A stretch of 64,000 bases of DNA from Chryseobacterium sp. BGARF1 (GTDB taxonomy: Bacteria > Bacteroidota > Bacteroidia > Flavobacteriales > Weeksellaceae), in contig NZ_LELA01000065.1 of NCBI RefSeq assembly GCF_001677955.1, positions 35,297 to 99,296 of the forward strand. The letters run 5' to 3'. This document shows, in pieces, positions 53,423 to 62,645 of this stretch. Within the stretch, counting starts at the first letter, position 1. Each line of letters opens with the position of its first letter. The notes beneath the pieces were generated by a model. It did not search any database. It had not been told where the DNA came from and worked only from the letters and a program-made list of their open reading frames with translations. The position numbers and the translations under genes are program-made.

Positions 53423-54478
53423 ATGCAATTGGTAAAAGTAGGTCTTTGCGCCTTCGGAATGAGTGGTAAAGTTTTTCACGCTCCGTTTTTAAAAGAACAT
53501 CACGGTTTTTTTATGTCTGCTATAGTTGAAAGGTCAAAAGAAGATTCTAAAGAAAAATATCCCAATGCAGAAATTTACCGTTCGGTAGAGGAGATGCTGA
53601 AAAATGCAGATATCGAGGTGGTTGTGGTGAATACTCCGGTTCAGACTCATTTTGAATATGTAAAAATGGCTTTGGAAGCCGGAAAAAATGTTATCGTAGA
53701 AAAACCATTTACCGTTACGGTTTCAGAAGCTGAAGAATTGGTGAATTTAGCTGAAAACAGAAATCTTTTTTTAAGTGTTTATCAAAATAGAAGATTCGAC
53801 CGAGATTACCTTCAGGTGCAAAAAGTTTTAGCGGAAGGAAAATTGGGAAATGTAAGAGAAGTTGAGATTCGTTTTGACAGATTCAGAACAGAGCCGAGCG
53901 GAAAAGAACATAAAGAGAACCCTGAACAAAACGGTTCCGGATCTGTGCACGACCTAGGTTCGCATTTAGTAGATCAGGCAACTCAATTTTTTGGTTTTCC
54001 AGAAAGAGTTTTTGCGGATATTTTTTCCATGAAAGGAGAAGCATATGCTAATGATTATTTTGAAATTCTTTTGTATTACAAAAATGATTTGCGTGTGAGA
54101 TTAAAATCTTCTGTTTTTACCAAAGAAGACCATTATGCCTATAAAATTCATGGGGATAAAGGAAGTTTCTTACAAGAACGTACCGATAATCAGGAAAATG
54201 AATTGGTTGCGGGAGCGATTCCAACGTATGGAAAAGAGTGGATGCAGCCTTTGAAAGAATCTGATGGAATTCTTACTTATTTAAATGAAAATTCAGAAAC
54301 TGAAAGAATTTTAACTTCAAGTGAATTCGGAAATTACATGAATTATTATCAGCAAATCTACGAACATATTGTTTTTGGATATGCTTTGCCGTCTTTAGGA
54401 AATGAAGTCGTTCAAAATATGAAAATTATTAAAGCCGCTCTTGAAAGTTCTAAAAAAGGAAAAGTGGTTGAATTATAA
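53423..54478 (+). CDS. Gfo/Idh/MocA-family NAD(P)-dependent oxidoreductase
   Basis: This 351-residue protein begins MQLVKVGLCAFGMSGKVFHAPFL, a Rossmann dinucleotide motif (GxxxxGxxxH variant) of the family. VVVVNTPVQTHFEYV, KNVIVEKPFTVT (the EKP catalytic Lys) and GSVHDLGSHLVDQATQFFG (catalytic Asp/His) follow. It oxidises or reduces a sugar or inositol derivative; the substrate is unknown. The reading from 53384 is rejected since it overlaps the promoter element. Confidence 0.93.
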   Translation: MQLVKVGLCAFGMSGKVFHAPFLKEHHGFFMSAIVERSKEDSKEKYPNAEIYRSVEEMLKNADIEVVVVNTPVQTHFEYVKMALEAGKNVIVEKPFTVTVSEAEELVNLAENRNLFLSVYQNRRFDRDYLQVQKVLAEGKLGNVREVEIRFDRFRTEPSGKEHKENPEQNGSGSVHDLGSHLVDQATQFFGFPERVFADIFSMKGEAYANDYFEILLYYKNDLRVRLKSSVFTKEDHYAYKIHGDKGSFLQERTDNQENELVAGAIPTYGKEWMQPLKESDGILTYLNENSETERILTSSEFGNYMNYYQQIYEHIVFGYALPSLGNEVVQNMKIIKAALESSKKGKVVEL

Positions 54479-54530
54479 TAGATCTTTGTAACAAATTTAG
54501 CCAGTAACACACCTATTTATAAAGTAAATT

Positions 54531-54689
54531 ATGCAAAAAAGAAGTTCAAGTTTTACCGTTATCGGTTTGTTGTTTGTAGGGATTGCAATGACTTTAGTCC
54601 AAGATAATATATATCTAAAATATGGGTTTCTTATTGTGGGAACCGCATTTCTTTTTTACAGTATTTTTACACTGATTAAAAAAAAGTAA
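54531..54689 (+). CDS. Small two-helix membrane protein
   Basis: This 52-codon ORF begins MQKRSSSFTVIGLLFVGIAM and has two membrane helices (FTVIGLLFVGIAMTLV and YGFLIVGTAFLFYSIFTLI) with a KKK tail. It lies 52 bp after the oxidoreductase and before a terminator, so it may be co-transcribed. Codon use and clean topology suggest a real gene. Function unknown. Confidence 0.6.
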   Translation: MQKRSSSFTVIGLLFVGIAMTLVQDNIYLKYGFLIVGTAFLFYSIFTLIKKK

Positions 54690-54702
54690 TTTGTTAAATC
54701 AT

Positions 54703-54743
54703 AAAAAAAATAGCTGTTCAATCACTGAACAGCTATTTTTTTT
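54703..54743. terminator. Bidirectional terminator
   Basis: AAAAAATAGCTGTTCA, loop ATCAC, TGAACAGCTATTTTTT: a long perfect stem with A-run and T-run, shared by convergent genes. Confidence 0.9.
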
Positions 54744-54751
54744 AGTTTTAT

Positions 54752-56650
54752 TTAGTCCTGAAGCTCAAGCCATCTCATCTCGTGGTTTTCCAACTTTTCG
54801 GCAAGACTTTCCAGTTCTGCAGAAAGTTTTGATATTTTTTCGTAATCAGTTTCATTATTCAGTTGTTCCAAAATTGTGGCTCTTTTACCTTCAAATTCCG
54901 GAATTTCTTTTTCAATGGTTTCCAGCTCACGCTGTTCTTTGAAAGAAAGCTTCTTTTTTGGAGCTTGAGCTTTCGGAACATCTGTAACAACTGGTTTTTC
55001 AACCACCTTTTCAGCTACAGTTTTTGCTTTTTTATCTTCGTTCTTCTGGCTTCCGTCCTCAAGTTTTTTATTTTCTCTGTACTCAGAAAAGTTTCCGATG
55101 AAATCTTTGATTTTTCCTTCCCCTTCAAACGCTAAAATATGATCAACAATACGATCCATAAAATATCTGTCGTGAGAAACGATGATTAAACTGCCTTGGA
55201 AATTTAAAAGGAAGTTTTCCAAAACCGTCAAAGTAGGAAGGTCAAGATCATTCGTAGGCTCATCAAAGATCAAAAAGTTAGGATTTTGATATAGAATATA
55301 CATCAAATGCAATCTTCTTTTTTCACCTCCCGAAAGTTTAGAAATCGGTGAATACTGCGTTTGATCATCAAATAAGAATAATCTCAAAAACTGCGACGCT
55401 GTAATCGTTCTTCCATTAGCTAAAGGGAAGTTTTCAGAAATCTCTTTGATGAAATCAATTACTCTTTCTTCTTCTTTATATTGAAGTCCTTTTTGAGAAA
55501 AATAGCCGAACTTAATGGTTTCTCCCGTTTCAATTTCTCCCGAGTCTTTTGGTTCAAAACCTTGAATAATATTCAATAAAGTAGATTTTCCGGCTCCGTT
55601 TTTTCCTACAATTCCTACTTTTTCTCCTCTTTGGAAAGAATAACTGAAATCTTTCAGTAATAATTTATCGCCATAACTTTTAGAAATATCTTTAAGTTCT
55701 AGGATTTTATTACCCAATCTTTTCATTTCAAAATCAAGTTCCAAAGATTCTTTTCGAGTATCAGTTTTAGCTACTTTTTCGGTTTCGTAAAAGTCATCTT
55801 GCCTTGATTTTGATTTTGTAGTTCTTGCTTTTGGCTGTCTTCGCATCCATTCCAATTCCTTTCTATAAAGGTTTTGTGCTTTATCGATGGTTGCGTTCAT
55901 ATTATCCTCACGAATCATTTTATTTTCAAGATAAGTCGCATACGAACCATTATGGAAGTACATATTCTGATCTTCCATTTCCCAGATAATCCCACAAACC
56001 GCATCAAGGAAATAACGGTCGTGCGTAACAAGAATTAAAGTGATTTTTGCTTTGTTCAAATAATTTTCAAGCCATTCTACCATTTCTACATCAAGGTGGT
56101 TGGTGGGCTCATCCATAATCAAAAGAGTGTGACGGTGCTCTGCTCTGGTTTCTGTTAAAAGTTTTGCCAAAGCAACACGCTTGATTTGTCCACCCGAAAG
56201 CATTCCCATTTTGGCTGTTAAATCTGTAATTTTCAACTGAGAAAGAATTTGGCTCATTTCATTTTCCAAATCCCATGCTTTGTGAATTTCCATTTCAGCA
56301 AGTGCTGTTTCCATTTCATCAGGATTACCCGAAAGCAAAGCATGATGGTATTTTTTTAAAGCTAAAATAGGCGCAGAATCTAAAGTCATCATAAACTCTT
56401 CAATGGTAAGATCAGACTCAAAATCGATTTCCTGATCAAACAAAACCACCTGAATATCTTTATTAATGACTACAGAACCGCTGTCTGCAATCTCTTTTCC
56501 CATCAAAATTTTAAGAAGGGTAGATTTTCCGCTGCCGTTTTTGGCAACTATGGCAATTTTGTCACCTTCATTAACGTGAAATGAGACATTTTTAAACAAA
56601 GTTTTGATGCCATATGATTTGGTAAGATTTTCGACTGAAACGTAATTCAT
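54752..56650 (-). CDS. ABC-F family ATPase (Uup-like)
   Basis: This 632-residue protein has two ABC cassettes: Walker A AKNGSGKST (about 36-44) with LSGGQIKRVALAKLL and LLIMDEPTNHLD; and GKNGAGKST with LSGGEKRRLHLMYIL and LIFDEPTNDLD. No membrane helices. The inter-cassette linker is long and basic (RKELEWMRRQPKARTTKSKSR), and the C-terminal 100 residues form a charged coiled coil, as in Uup. ABC-F proteins act on the ribosome or on DNA structure rather than in transport. Confidence 0.95.
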   Translation of the reverse strand: MNYVSVENLTKSYGIKTLFKNVSFHVNEGDKIAIVAKNGSGKSTLLKILMGKEIADSGSVVINKDIQVVLFDQEIDFESDLTIEEFMMTLDSAPILALKKYHHALLSGNPDEMETALAEMEIHKAWDLENEMSQILSQLKITDLTAKMGMLSGGQIKRVALAKLLTETRAEHRHTLLIMDEPTNHLDVEMVEWLENYLNKAKITLILVTHDRYFLDAVCGIIWEMEDQNMYFHNGSYATYLENKMIREDNMNATIDKAQNLYRKELEWMRRQPKARTTKSKSRQDDFYETEKVAKTDTRKESLELDFEMKRLGNKILELKDISKSYGDKLLLKDFSYSFQRGEKVGIVGKNGAGKSTLLNIIQGFEPKDSGEIETGETIKFGYFSQKGLQYKEEERVIDFIKEISENFPLANGRTITASQFLRLFLFDDQTQYSPISKLSGGEKRRLHLMYILYQNPNFLIFDEPTNDLDLPTLTVLENFLLNFQGSLIIVSHDRYFMDRIVDHILAFEGEGKIKDFIGNFSEYRENKKLEDGSQKNEDKKAKTVAEKVVEKPVVTDVPKAQAPKKKLSFKEQRELETIEKEIPEFEGKRATILEQLNNETDYEKISKLSAELESLAEKLENHEMRWLELQD

Positions 56651-56718
56651 TATAGAGTGAAAGTTTTATTTGAAATTTCGATTGAGCCGCAAAAATACGA
56701 AAATTAAACCTTAAAAAT

Positions 56719-57345
56719 ATGATTGCCAAATTACGTTTGATTCCTAAAAAAAGATATTGGGATTATTTTATTTTAACAGCAAGATTTTTACTGGCTTTTA
56801 CTTTTATAAATTATGGCTATAGTAAACTTGTAGATGGTCAGTTTGGCGTTTCTTCCAATGATTTGCTCGTTCCATTGAAAGATTTGCCTTTGTTTAAAGT
56901 CATGTGGTTTTTATTTGACCACGAACCTTTAAAAACAACGGTCGGAATACTCCAAATTATTACTGGGATTTTATTATTATTTGAATCTACTGCGATCTTG
57001 GGGGTTGTATTTTTCATTCCCATTGCCGCAAATATTGTTTTAATGGATGTAAGTTTTATGAATGAAGGAATGGGACAGGCTTTTGCAAGGCGTTTTGCAT
57101 ATTACTTTATTTTATGTTTTTTAATTTTATGGAATGATAAAGACAGAATAAAAATCATTTGGAATGCAATAATTAAAAAGTTTTCGATGAAAAGAAAATT
57201 TCCTGTATTTCTTTATTTACTGCTTCCTTTATTTGCGATAATTTTAGAGATTTTACCGGGTATTCCTTATGCTCTTTATTATTATATAGCGAATCCTGAA
57301 AGAATTTCTGAAAGTTTTAAGCTTATCCAACGTCTTTTTCCATAG
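56719..57345 (+). CDS. DoxX-like membrane protein
   Basis: This 208-residue protein has a DoxX-type core: ILTARFLLAFTFINYGYSKLVDGQFG, LQIITGILLLFESTAILGVVFFIPIAANIVLMDV and FAYYFILCFLILWND, then two further helices. DoxX proteins are four-helix membrane proteins linked to thiol stress and quinone reduction in other phyla. The start at 56719 lies 68 bp from the divergent ABC-F gene. Confidence 0.78.
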   Translation: MIAKLRLIPKKRYWDYFILTARFLLAFTFINYGYSKLVDGQFGVSSNDLLVPLKDLPLFKVMWFLFDHEPLKTTVGILQIITGILLLFESTAILGVVFFIPIAANIVLMDVSFMNEGMGQAFARRFAYYFILCFLILWNDKDRIKIIWNAIIKKFSMKRKFPVFLYLLLPLFAIILEILPGIPYALYYYIANPERISESFKLIQRLFP

Positions 57346-57389
57346 ACTGGATATTTTTGATCCTAAGCTTTTTGTAATCATTTTTAATG

Positions 57390-57397
57390 TAGATTTG
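57390..57397 (+). promoter_or_regulatory. Promoter -7 element TAGATTTG for the DUF1761 gene
   Basis: Exact TAnnTTTG match, 25 bp before the ATG at 57423. A TTG at 57372 is only 15 bp upstream. Confidence 0.45.
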
Positions 57398-57422
57398 AGA
57401 AACTAAACTATATCTAAAAACT

Positions 57423-57940
57423 ATGATACAAATTAACTTTCTGGCAATACTTCTTGCCGCACGATTCCTTTGGTGATGGGATTTATTTGGTATAACCCTA
57501 AACTTTTCGGGAAAGCATGGATGAGAGAATGTGGATTGACTGAAGAGAAAATGAAAGGCGCCAACATGGGCGTCGTCTTTATCTTGTCGATTATCTTATC
57601 TTTTTTAATCGGAATGTTTCTTCAGTTTGTAACGATTCATCAATTTGGAGCTTTGGGAATGATTGGTGGTGACGAAACTTTAGCAAAACCTTCTTACACT
57701 GCTTTTATGCATGATTACGGTAAAGCGTACCGCTCATTTGGTCACGGCGCTTTGCATTCTTTTATGACAGGAATTTTCTTTGTTTTTCCTTTAATTGCCA
57801 TCAATGCAATGTTTGAAAGAAAATCTTGGAAATATGTTTTTATCAACACCGGATTCTGGACGATTACCATTACTTTAATGGGCGGAATTATCTGTGGATG
57901 GTACGCAACAGACGGATTCAATTGGGTGACTCAAAAATAA
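57423..57940 (+). pseudogene. DUF1761 membrane protein with apparent 1-bp frameshift
   Basis: From the ATG at 57423 the first frame reads MIQINFLAILLAARFLW-stop, the normal DUF1761 N-terminus for its first 13 residues. A second frame then gives IPLVMGFIWYNPKLFGKAWM and runs to 57940 with four membrane helices. Joining them needs one extra base near 57462 (frame one ends LLAA, frame two resumes IPLVMG). The 156-codon remainder could start only from a TTG at 57470. Either a recent inactivating deletion or a sequencing error explains it. Confidence 0.8.
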
Positions 57941-57954
57941 TTAATATAAATTTC

Positions 57955-57978
57955 AAGGCTACATTTGTGGCCTTTTTT
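57955..57978 (+). terminator. Terminator overlapping the next gene's promoter
   Basis: AAGGCTAC, loop ATTT, GTGGCCTT, then T-run ending at the next ATG. The same bases contain TACATTTG (57960-57967), a -7 element for the downstream gene. Confidence 0.65.
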
Positions 57979-59109
57979 ATGTCTTATACTTTTAAAATTT
58001 TTAATTCAACTATTGAGCTTCCAATTAATTGGGATATCGTCATCGGGCAGCAAAATATCATGTTGTCTGAAGAATATTTTCGTGTTTTGGAAGAATCTAA
58101 ACCACTCAACATGAAATATTGTTTTGTCGGTTTTTTTTCTGATGAAAATTTGATTGGTGGCGCATTATTTCAATACTTAAGTTTTATTGAGCATAAAAGT
58201 TTTCAGAAAGGGGAGGTTTTGTGCAGCATAAGAAATTTTCTGACCAGACAGTTGAGTAAAGATGTGATGATCTTGGGAAATAATATGTTGACCGGTCAAA
58301 ACGGTTTTTATTTCGATACTTCAAAAATTCCAACTGAAAAAGCGATTACTTTGTTGAATGAAGCTTCACAAAATATTCAAGCAATATTAGGAAAAACATC
58401 ATTGATTATTTATAAAGATTATCAGAAATTGTTTTTAAAAAACTTTAAAACAGAAAAATTTAAATCATTTTACAGATTTTCAGTTCAGCCCAATATGATC
58501 TTAAATATAAAACCGGATTGGATTTGTTTTGAAGATTACAGCAATGATCTATCTAAAAAATATCGAACAAGATTGAGATCTGCAAAGAAAAAAAATGATG
58601 GAATTCAAAAATTAGAATTAGATATTCAGTCGATCAAAAAGTATCAGAATGAAATGAATATTCTGTATCAAAATGTTGCAGAAAACGCGGCTTTTAATAC
58701 CTTTTTTCTCACAGAAAATCATTTTGAAAGTATGAAACATAATCTGAAAGAGAATTTCAAGGTCTTCGGATATTTTATGAATGATAAGCTGATTGGCTTT
58801 TATACTTTAATTCTTAATAACAACGATATTGATACGTATTTTTTAGGCTATGATAAAGCGATTCAGAAAGAAAAACAAATCTACCTGAATATGCTTTTTG
58901 ATATGACCGAATTTGGAATTTCAAATCAGTTTAAACGAATTGTTTTTGGCAGAACAGCGCTCGAAATAAAATCAACAATTGGCGCCGAACCTGTAGAGAT
59001 TTTTGGTTTAATTAAACATAACAACAAAGCGATTAATTCTTTTATGAAAAAGATTTTCACATCATTAAATCCAAAAGTAGAGTGGATTCAGAGAAAACCT
59101 TTTAAATAA
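57979..59109 (+). CDS. FemAB/GNAT-like acyltransferase-fold protein
   Basis: This 376-residue protein begins MSYTFKIFNSTIELPINWD. The C-terminal half reads KYRTRLRSAKKK, FKVFGYFMNDKLIGFYTLIL and IDTYFLGYDKAIQKEKQIYLNMLFDMTEFGI, matching the BioF2/FemAB-like (Acetyltransf_6) GNAT fold. The N-terminal half looks like a degenerate GNAT domain, as in FemAB proteins. The substrate is unknown. The reading from 57826 overlaps the DUF1761 gene and crosses the terminator, so it is rejected. Confidence 0.75.
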   Translation: MSYTFKIFNSTIELPINWDIVIGQQNIMLSEEYFRVLEESKPLNMKYCFVGFFSDENLIGGALFQYLSFIEHKSFQKGEVLCSIRNFLTRQLSKDVMILGNNMLTGQNGFYFDTSKIPTEKAITLLNEASQNIQAILGKTSLIIYKDYQKLFLKNFKTEKFKSFYRFSVQPNMILNIKPDWICFEDYSNDLSKKYRTRLRSAKKKNDGIQKLELDIQSIKKYQNEMNILYQNVAENAAFNTFFLTENHFESMKHNLKENFKVFGYFMNDKLIGFYTLILNNNDIDTYFLGYDKAIQKEKQIYLNMLFDMTEFGISNQFKRIVFGRTALEIKSTIGAEPVEIFGLIKHNNKAINSFMKKIFTSLNPKVEWIQRKPFK

Positions 59110-59235
59110 ATTAAGAATTCTGTTCACTTTAATGTGATTATTTATATTATTTTTAACTAAACAAAGCTCAAATTTAATAAGATCTTGTGAGTGATTGATA
59201 GGCGAATTTGAGATTTTTGCTTCAAAATTATTATC

Positions 59236-60882
59236 ATGAAAAAGCTCAACTTTACGTTATTTCTTTTTACCGCAGGTTTTTATTATTCACAAACCATCTC
59301 GGGAACTGTAATTTCTAAAAATGAAAATCAACCGGTTTCTTATGCTAAAATTGGTGTAGATAAAGAAAATATTGGGGTCATTACTGATGAAAACGGGAAT
59401 TTTACGATTGACCTTTCTAAAGCAAACACGTCCAATAAAATTAAAGTCGAAGTTGCGGGATATGAACCATTTACTGAAACTGTTGCCAATTTTGTGAAGC
59501 AAGATCAACAGAAGATCTATATGAAAGAAAAAGTGAAAAATATTCAGGAGGTTGTTTTAAAAACTAAAAAATTAGTCGATAAAAATTGGGGAGTGAATAC
59601 GAAGACTAAAAGTGTGATGTATTCGGTAAATCCGGCATTCCGAAAAGAAGATTTTTTAGGAGAAACAGCATTGGAGTTTAAGACGAATAAAAAATCTAAA
59701 ATCAAGAATATCAATCTTAATATTGCGAGTATCACTGCTGACCGACCTGTAATTATGCGGTATACAATCTATAATGAAAAGAATGGCTTACCCAATGAAA
59801 GCATATTAGATGAAGAGATTACGGTGGAATTAACGAAAGATAAAATCGTTGATGGAACTTTTACTTTAGATGTAAATGATAAAAATATTTGGGTTCAAGG
59901 TAAATTTTTCGTTGGAATTCAGTTTTTAAAAGAGTTTGAAGGTAGGGTAAATATCAGTGCTGCGCTTTTCAGAACAGGATATATAAGAAAATTTTATGAC
60001 GAATGGAAGAAAATGACCATTGCCGCTCCGGCTATAAATATTGATGTAAAAGTGGATAAAAATGCTAAAAACGAAAATCAGCAGGACGAAATTAACGATG
60101 CTGGTGTTGCTTATCTTTTTCCGGACGTAAGCAGTTATCAAGCTGCAGCGGAAGAAAGTGTTTACGGGAAAAATCAGGAAGTTGGAAAAATGTTGAATCT
60201 TAAAAATGCAGATCTATATTATGAAGTTTACGGGGAAGGTGAGCCTCTGTTTCTACTTCACGGAAATTCAGGAAGCATAAAAGATTTTTACCAGCAGATC
60301 CCTGTGCTTTCAAAACAATATAAAGTGATTGTGATGGATACAAGAGGGCAGGGAAAAAGCATTGATAAAACTAAAAACGATCTTAATTACAAAATCTTTG
60401 CAGAAGATGTAAAAGCCTTGGCTGATTATTTGGGATTACAAAAGATCAATATTGCAGGATGGAGTGATGGCGGAAATACAGGATTGGAATTTGCTTTAAA
60501 ATATCCTCAAAATTTAAATCGATTAATCACAATAGGCGCAAATGCTTTTCCCGAGGGCGTAGATCAGGAATTACTCAATAATTTTAATATTAAATATAAA
60601 GTTTTACAATTACAAAATAATCCTGAAAAACTGAATGAAAGAAGACTGTTGAAACTAATGTTGAAAGAACCAAATATCAGCGAGAAACAATTAAATAAAA
60701 TTCAGAATAAGGTATTGGTGATTGCAGGCGAAAAAGATGTTATCACACAAGCTCACACCGAGTTTTTGGCTAAACAAATGCCCAACTCAGAACTGAAAAT
60801 CTATAAAGATGCCACTCACATGATTCCTTTTGAAAATGCAGATCAGCTTAATCAGGATATTTTAGAGTTTTTGAAACAATAA
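59236..60882 (+). CDS. Exported carboxypeptidase-regulatory-like domain fused to alpha/beta hydrolase
   Basis: This 548-residue protein has a signal peptide (1-18, ending YYS-QT). Residues 20-95 form a CarboxypepD_reg-like domain (ISGTVISKNENQPVSYAKI, GNFTIDL). Residues about 105-310 are a beta-rich linker. Residues 320-548 are an alpha/beta hydrolase with oxyanion motif LHGNSGS (341-347), nucleophile S410 in AGWSDGG, D501 and H528. It should be a periplasmic or outer-membrane esterase or lactonase. Its last codons lie in a palindrome shared with the convergent protease gene. Confidence 0.88.
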   Translation: MKKLNFTLFLFTAGFYYSQTISGTVISKNENQPVSYAKIGVDKENIGVITDENGNFTIDLSKANTSNKIKVEVAGYEPFTETVANFVKQDQQKIYMKEKVKNIQEVVLKTKKLVDKNWGVNTKTKSVMYSVNPAFRKEDFLGETALEFKTNKKSKIKNINLNIASITADRPVIMRYTIYNEKNGLPNESILDEEITVELTKDKIVDGTFTLDVNDKNIWVQGKFFVGIQFLKEFEGRVNISAALFRTGYIRKFYDEWKKMTIAAPAINIDVKVDKNAKNENQQDEINDAGVAYLFPDVSSYQAAAEESVYGKNQEVGKMLNLKNADLYYEVYGEGEPLFLLHGNSGSIKDFYQQIPVLSKQYKVIVMDTRGQGKSIDKTKNDLNYKIFAEDVKALADYLGLQKINIAGWSDGGNTGLEFALKYPQNLNRLITIGANAFPEGVDQELLNNFNIKYKVLQLQNNPEKLNERRLLKLMLKEPNISEKQLNKIQNKVLVIAGEKDVITQAHTEFLAKQMPNSELKIYKDATHMIPFENADQLNQDILEFLKQ

Positions 60883-60904
60883 TCTGATTATTGTTTCAAA
60901 AACT
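60866..60904. terminator. 18-bp perfect palindrome overlapping both convergent 3' coding ends
   Basis: AGTTTTTGAAACAATAAT, loop CTG, then the exact inverse. Both genes end inside it: the hydrolase stop is at 60880-60882 and the protease stop at 60888-60890. Each arm encodes FLKQ-stop, so both proteins end in the same four residues. It can act as a bidirectional terminator. Confidence 0.85.
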
Positions 60905-62489
60905 TTTCATAATAAACTTTATCCTTGGTTTGAATTTTTAAATAATAAGTTCCTTTTGCAAAATCTTCTACTTTGATAGATCTTTGAGCAGATTTTAAAA
61001 TCATTCTTCCCAGATTATCATAAACTTCAGTTGAAATAATTTGCGCTTCGGTCGCAATATTCAAAATGTTTTTTACGGGATTTGGGAAGATTGCGATTGT
61101 GTTCTTTTTAACCAGTTCTGAGGTATTTAACGTGGAATTATAAAAACTTCCGAAATTCAGAATTCCATAACCTATTTGGTCATTATGTGCAGGAAATAAT
61201 GAGGCAGTTTGTCTTAAATTTGTTCGCATCATATCTCTGTTCATTCCCGGAAAAGCTTGAATTAAACAAGCAACTCCACCAGCAGCAATCGGAGTCGCAA
61301 TGGATGTTCCTGAAACCGAAATAGTCGTATTATTATCAACCGTAGTAGAAGAACTTCCTCTCGTACTCGCATCCGGTTTTATCATTCCTAAAGAGTTGGG
61401 GCCGTAAGATGAAAATGCAGAAGCGTTTCCTGCTGCATCTACCGAACCAATACTGAAAACTTTAACATTGTCTGCCGGAGTTGTGATATAATGCCAAGGA
61501 ACTTCACCTGAGTTTCCTGCTGCAATTAAAACAAAGATTCCTTTGTTGACCGCAATTTCACTCGCTCTTCCAATGAAAGATTTTGTACCGTTCATATCAT
61601 TGTAAGTGTAGCTGTATTTTGGGTCATCAAAATTATTGTAGCCTAAAGAGGTTGTGATAATATCAACGCCCTTTCTGTCGGCTTCTTCTGCAGCTTCAAT
61701 CCAATATAATTCTTCTTCAGGAACTTCCACTGCTGCATTTTCACTGCGGTAAAGATAAAAATCTGCATCGGGAGCAGAACCCACAAAAGTATCAGCAATA
61801 TAACCACCAATTGCTCCTAAAACTACCGTTCCGTGGCCATTTAGCGAAGGATTATAGATGTCCGTACCTTTTGAAACAAAATCATAACCGCCTTTTATTT
61901 TGTTATTGGTCCATAATCTGGAAAATGCCGAACCAGTATTTACGGTCGGAAATCCGGAATCAATAACAGCGATTGTCACTCCAGTTCCGGTAAATCCGGC
62001 AAGATGGAGTGGTCTTAAATTGATCTGATCGATTTGCGCGGAACCAGAACCATAATCGAATACAGTTTGGTTTTTCTGAGTCGATTCAAAATCTGACCAT
62101 TTATTGGTGTTTTGAGTTTTTAAAACTAAAGAAGAATTTTTAGCAAAACTTTCTACAGATTGCACAAAAGGCTGTGCTTTGATGATATTTGCTTGTGCCT
62201 GATTAACATTTACAGCAACACCGTTCAGCCATTTTGAATAATCGGTGATGGTAAATCCTAAATTTTGTAAGTTTTGAATGTAGCTTTGTTCGATTGGAGC
62301 ATCCTGATCATTGAGTGCAATTCCTAAAGCAGTACGCCTATTAAGCGACTTTTGACTAAGCTCTGAAAGTGGATTGGCATAAAATGCAGCTTTGTTGGGT
62401 TTACCCGTAAAATAAACAAAAACAAGCTCAGTCTGAGCAAATGTTGTAGAGTAACCTGTTAAAAAACAAAACAGTAAAAATTTTTTCAT
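60888..62489 (-). CDS. Subtilisin-like serine protease (S8) with T9SS sorting domain
   Basis: This 533-residue protein has a signal peptide (1-18, ending TTFA-QT), an inhibitor-like propeptide, and the S8 triad: D177 in VIDSGF, H219 in NGHGTV, S396 in SGTSIATP, with the oxyanion N326 in AAGNSG. The last 75 residues (NTIAIFPNPVKNILNIATEA and on, ending YYEKFLKQ) are a type A sorting domain for type IX secretion. It is likely a secreted protease. Confidence 0.94.
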   Translation of the reverse strand: MKKFLLFCFLTGYSTTFAQTELVFVYFTGKPNKAAFYANPLSELSQKSLNRRTALGIALNDQDAPIEQSYIQNLQNLGFTITDYSKWLNGVAVNVNQAQANIIKAQPFVQSVESFAKNSSLVLKTQNTNKWSDFESTQKNQTVFDYGSGSAQIDQINLRPLHLAGFTGTGVTIAVIDSGFPTVNTGSAFSRLWTNNKIKGGYDFVSKGTDIYNPSLNGHGTVVLGAIGGYIADTFVGSAPDADFYLYRSENAAVEVPEEELYWIEAAEEADRKGVDIITTSLGYNNFDDPKYSYTYNDMNGTKSFIGRASEIAVNKGIFVLIAAGNSGEVPWHYITTPADNVKVFSIGSVDAAGNASAFSSYGPNSLGMIKPDASTRGSSSTTVDNNTTISVSGTSIATPIAAGGVACLIQAFPGMNRDMMRTNLRQTASLFPAHNDQIGYGILNFGSFYNSTLNTSELVKKNTIAIFPNPVKNILNIATEAQIISTEVYDNLGRMILKSAQRSIKVEDFAKGTYYLKIQTKDKVYYEKFLKQ

Positions 62490-62645
62490 CTAATAATTTT
62501 GTATAAAGATAAAACAAAATCAATAAAATTTTTGATAGCACTTTAAAATCCTTATTTTTACGAAAATATTCGTTTAAAAATCGTTTTATAAAAATGAATT
62601 TAAAGAGTAAAACGATTGAATAAAACTTAAAAATAAAATTTACGT

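Noticed and set aside
57826..57978. Longer reading frame for the FemAB/GNAT-like protein
   Set aside because: It overlaps the DUF1761 coding region out of frame and crosses a terminator.
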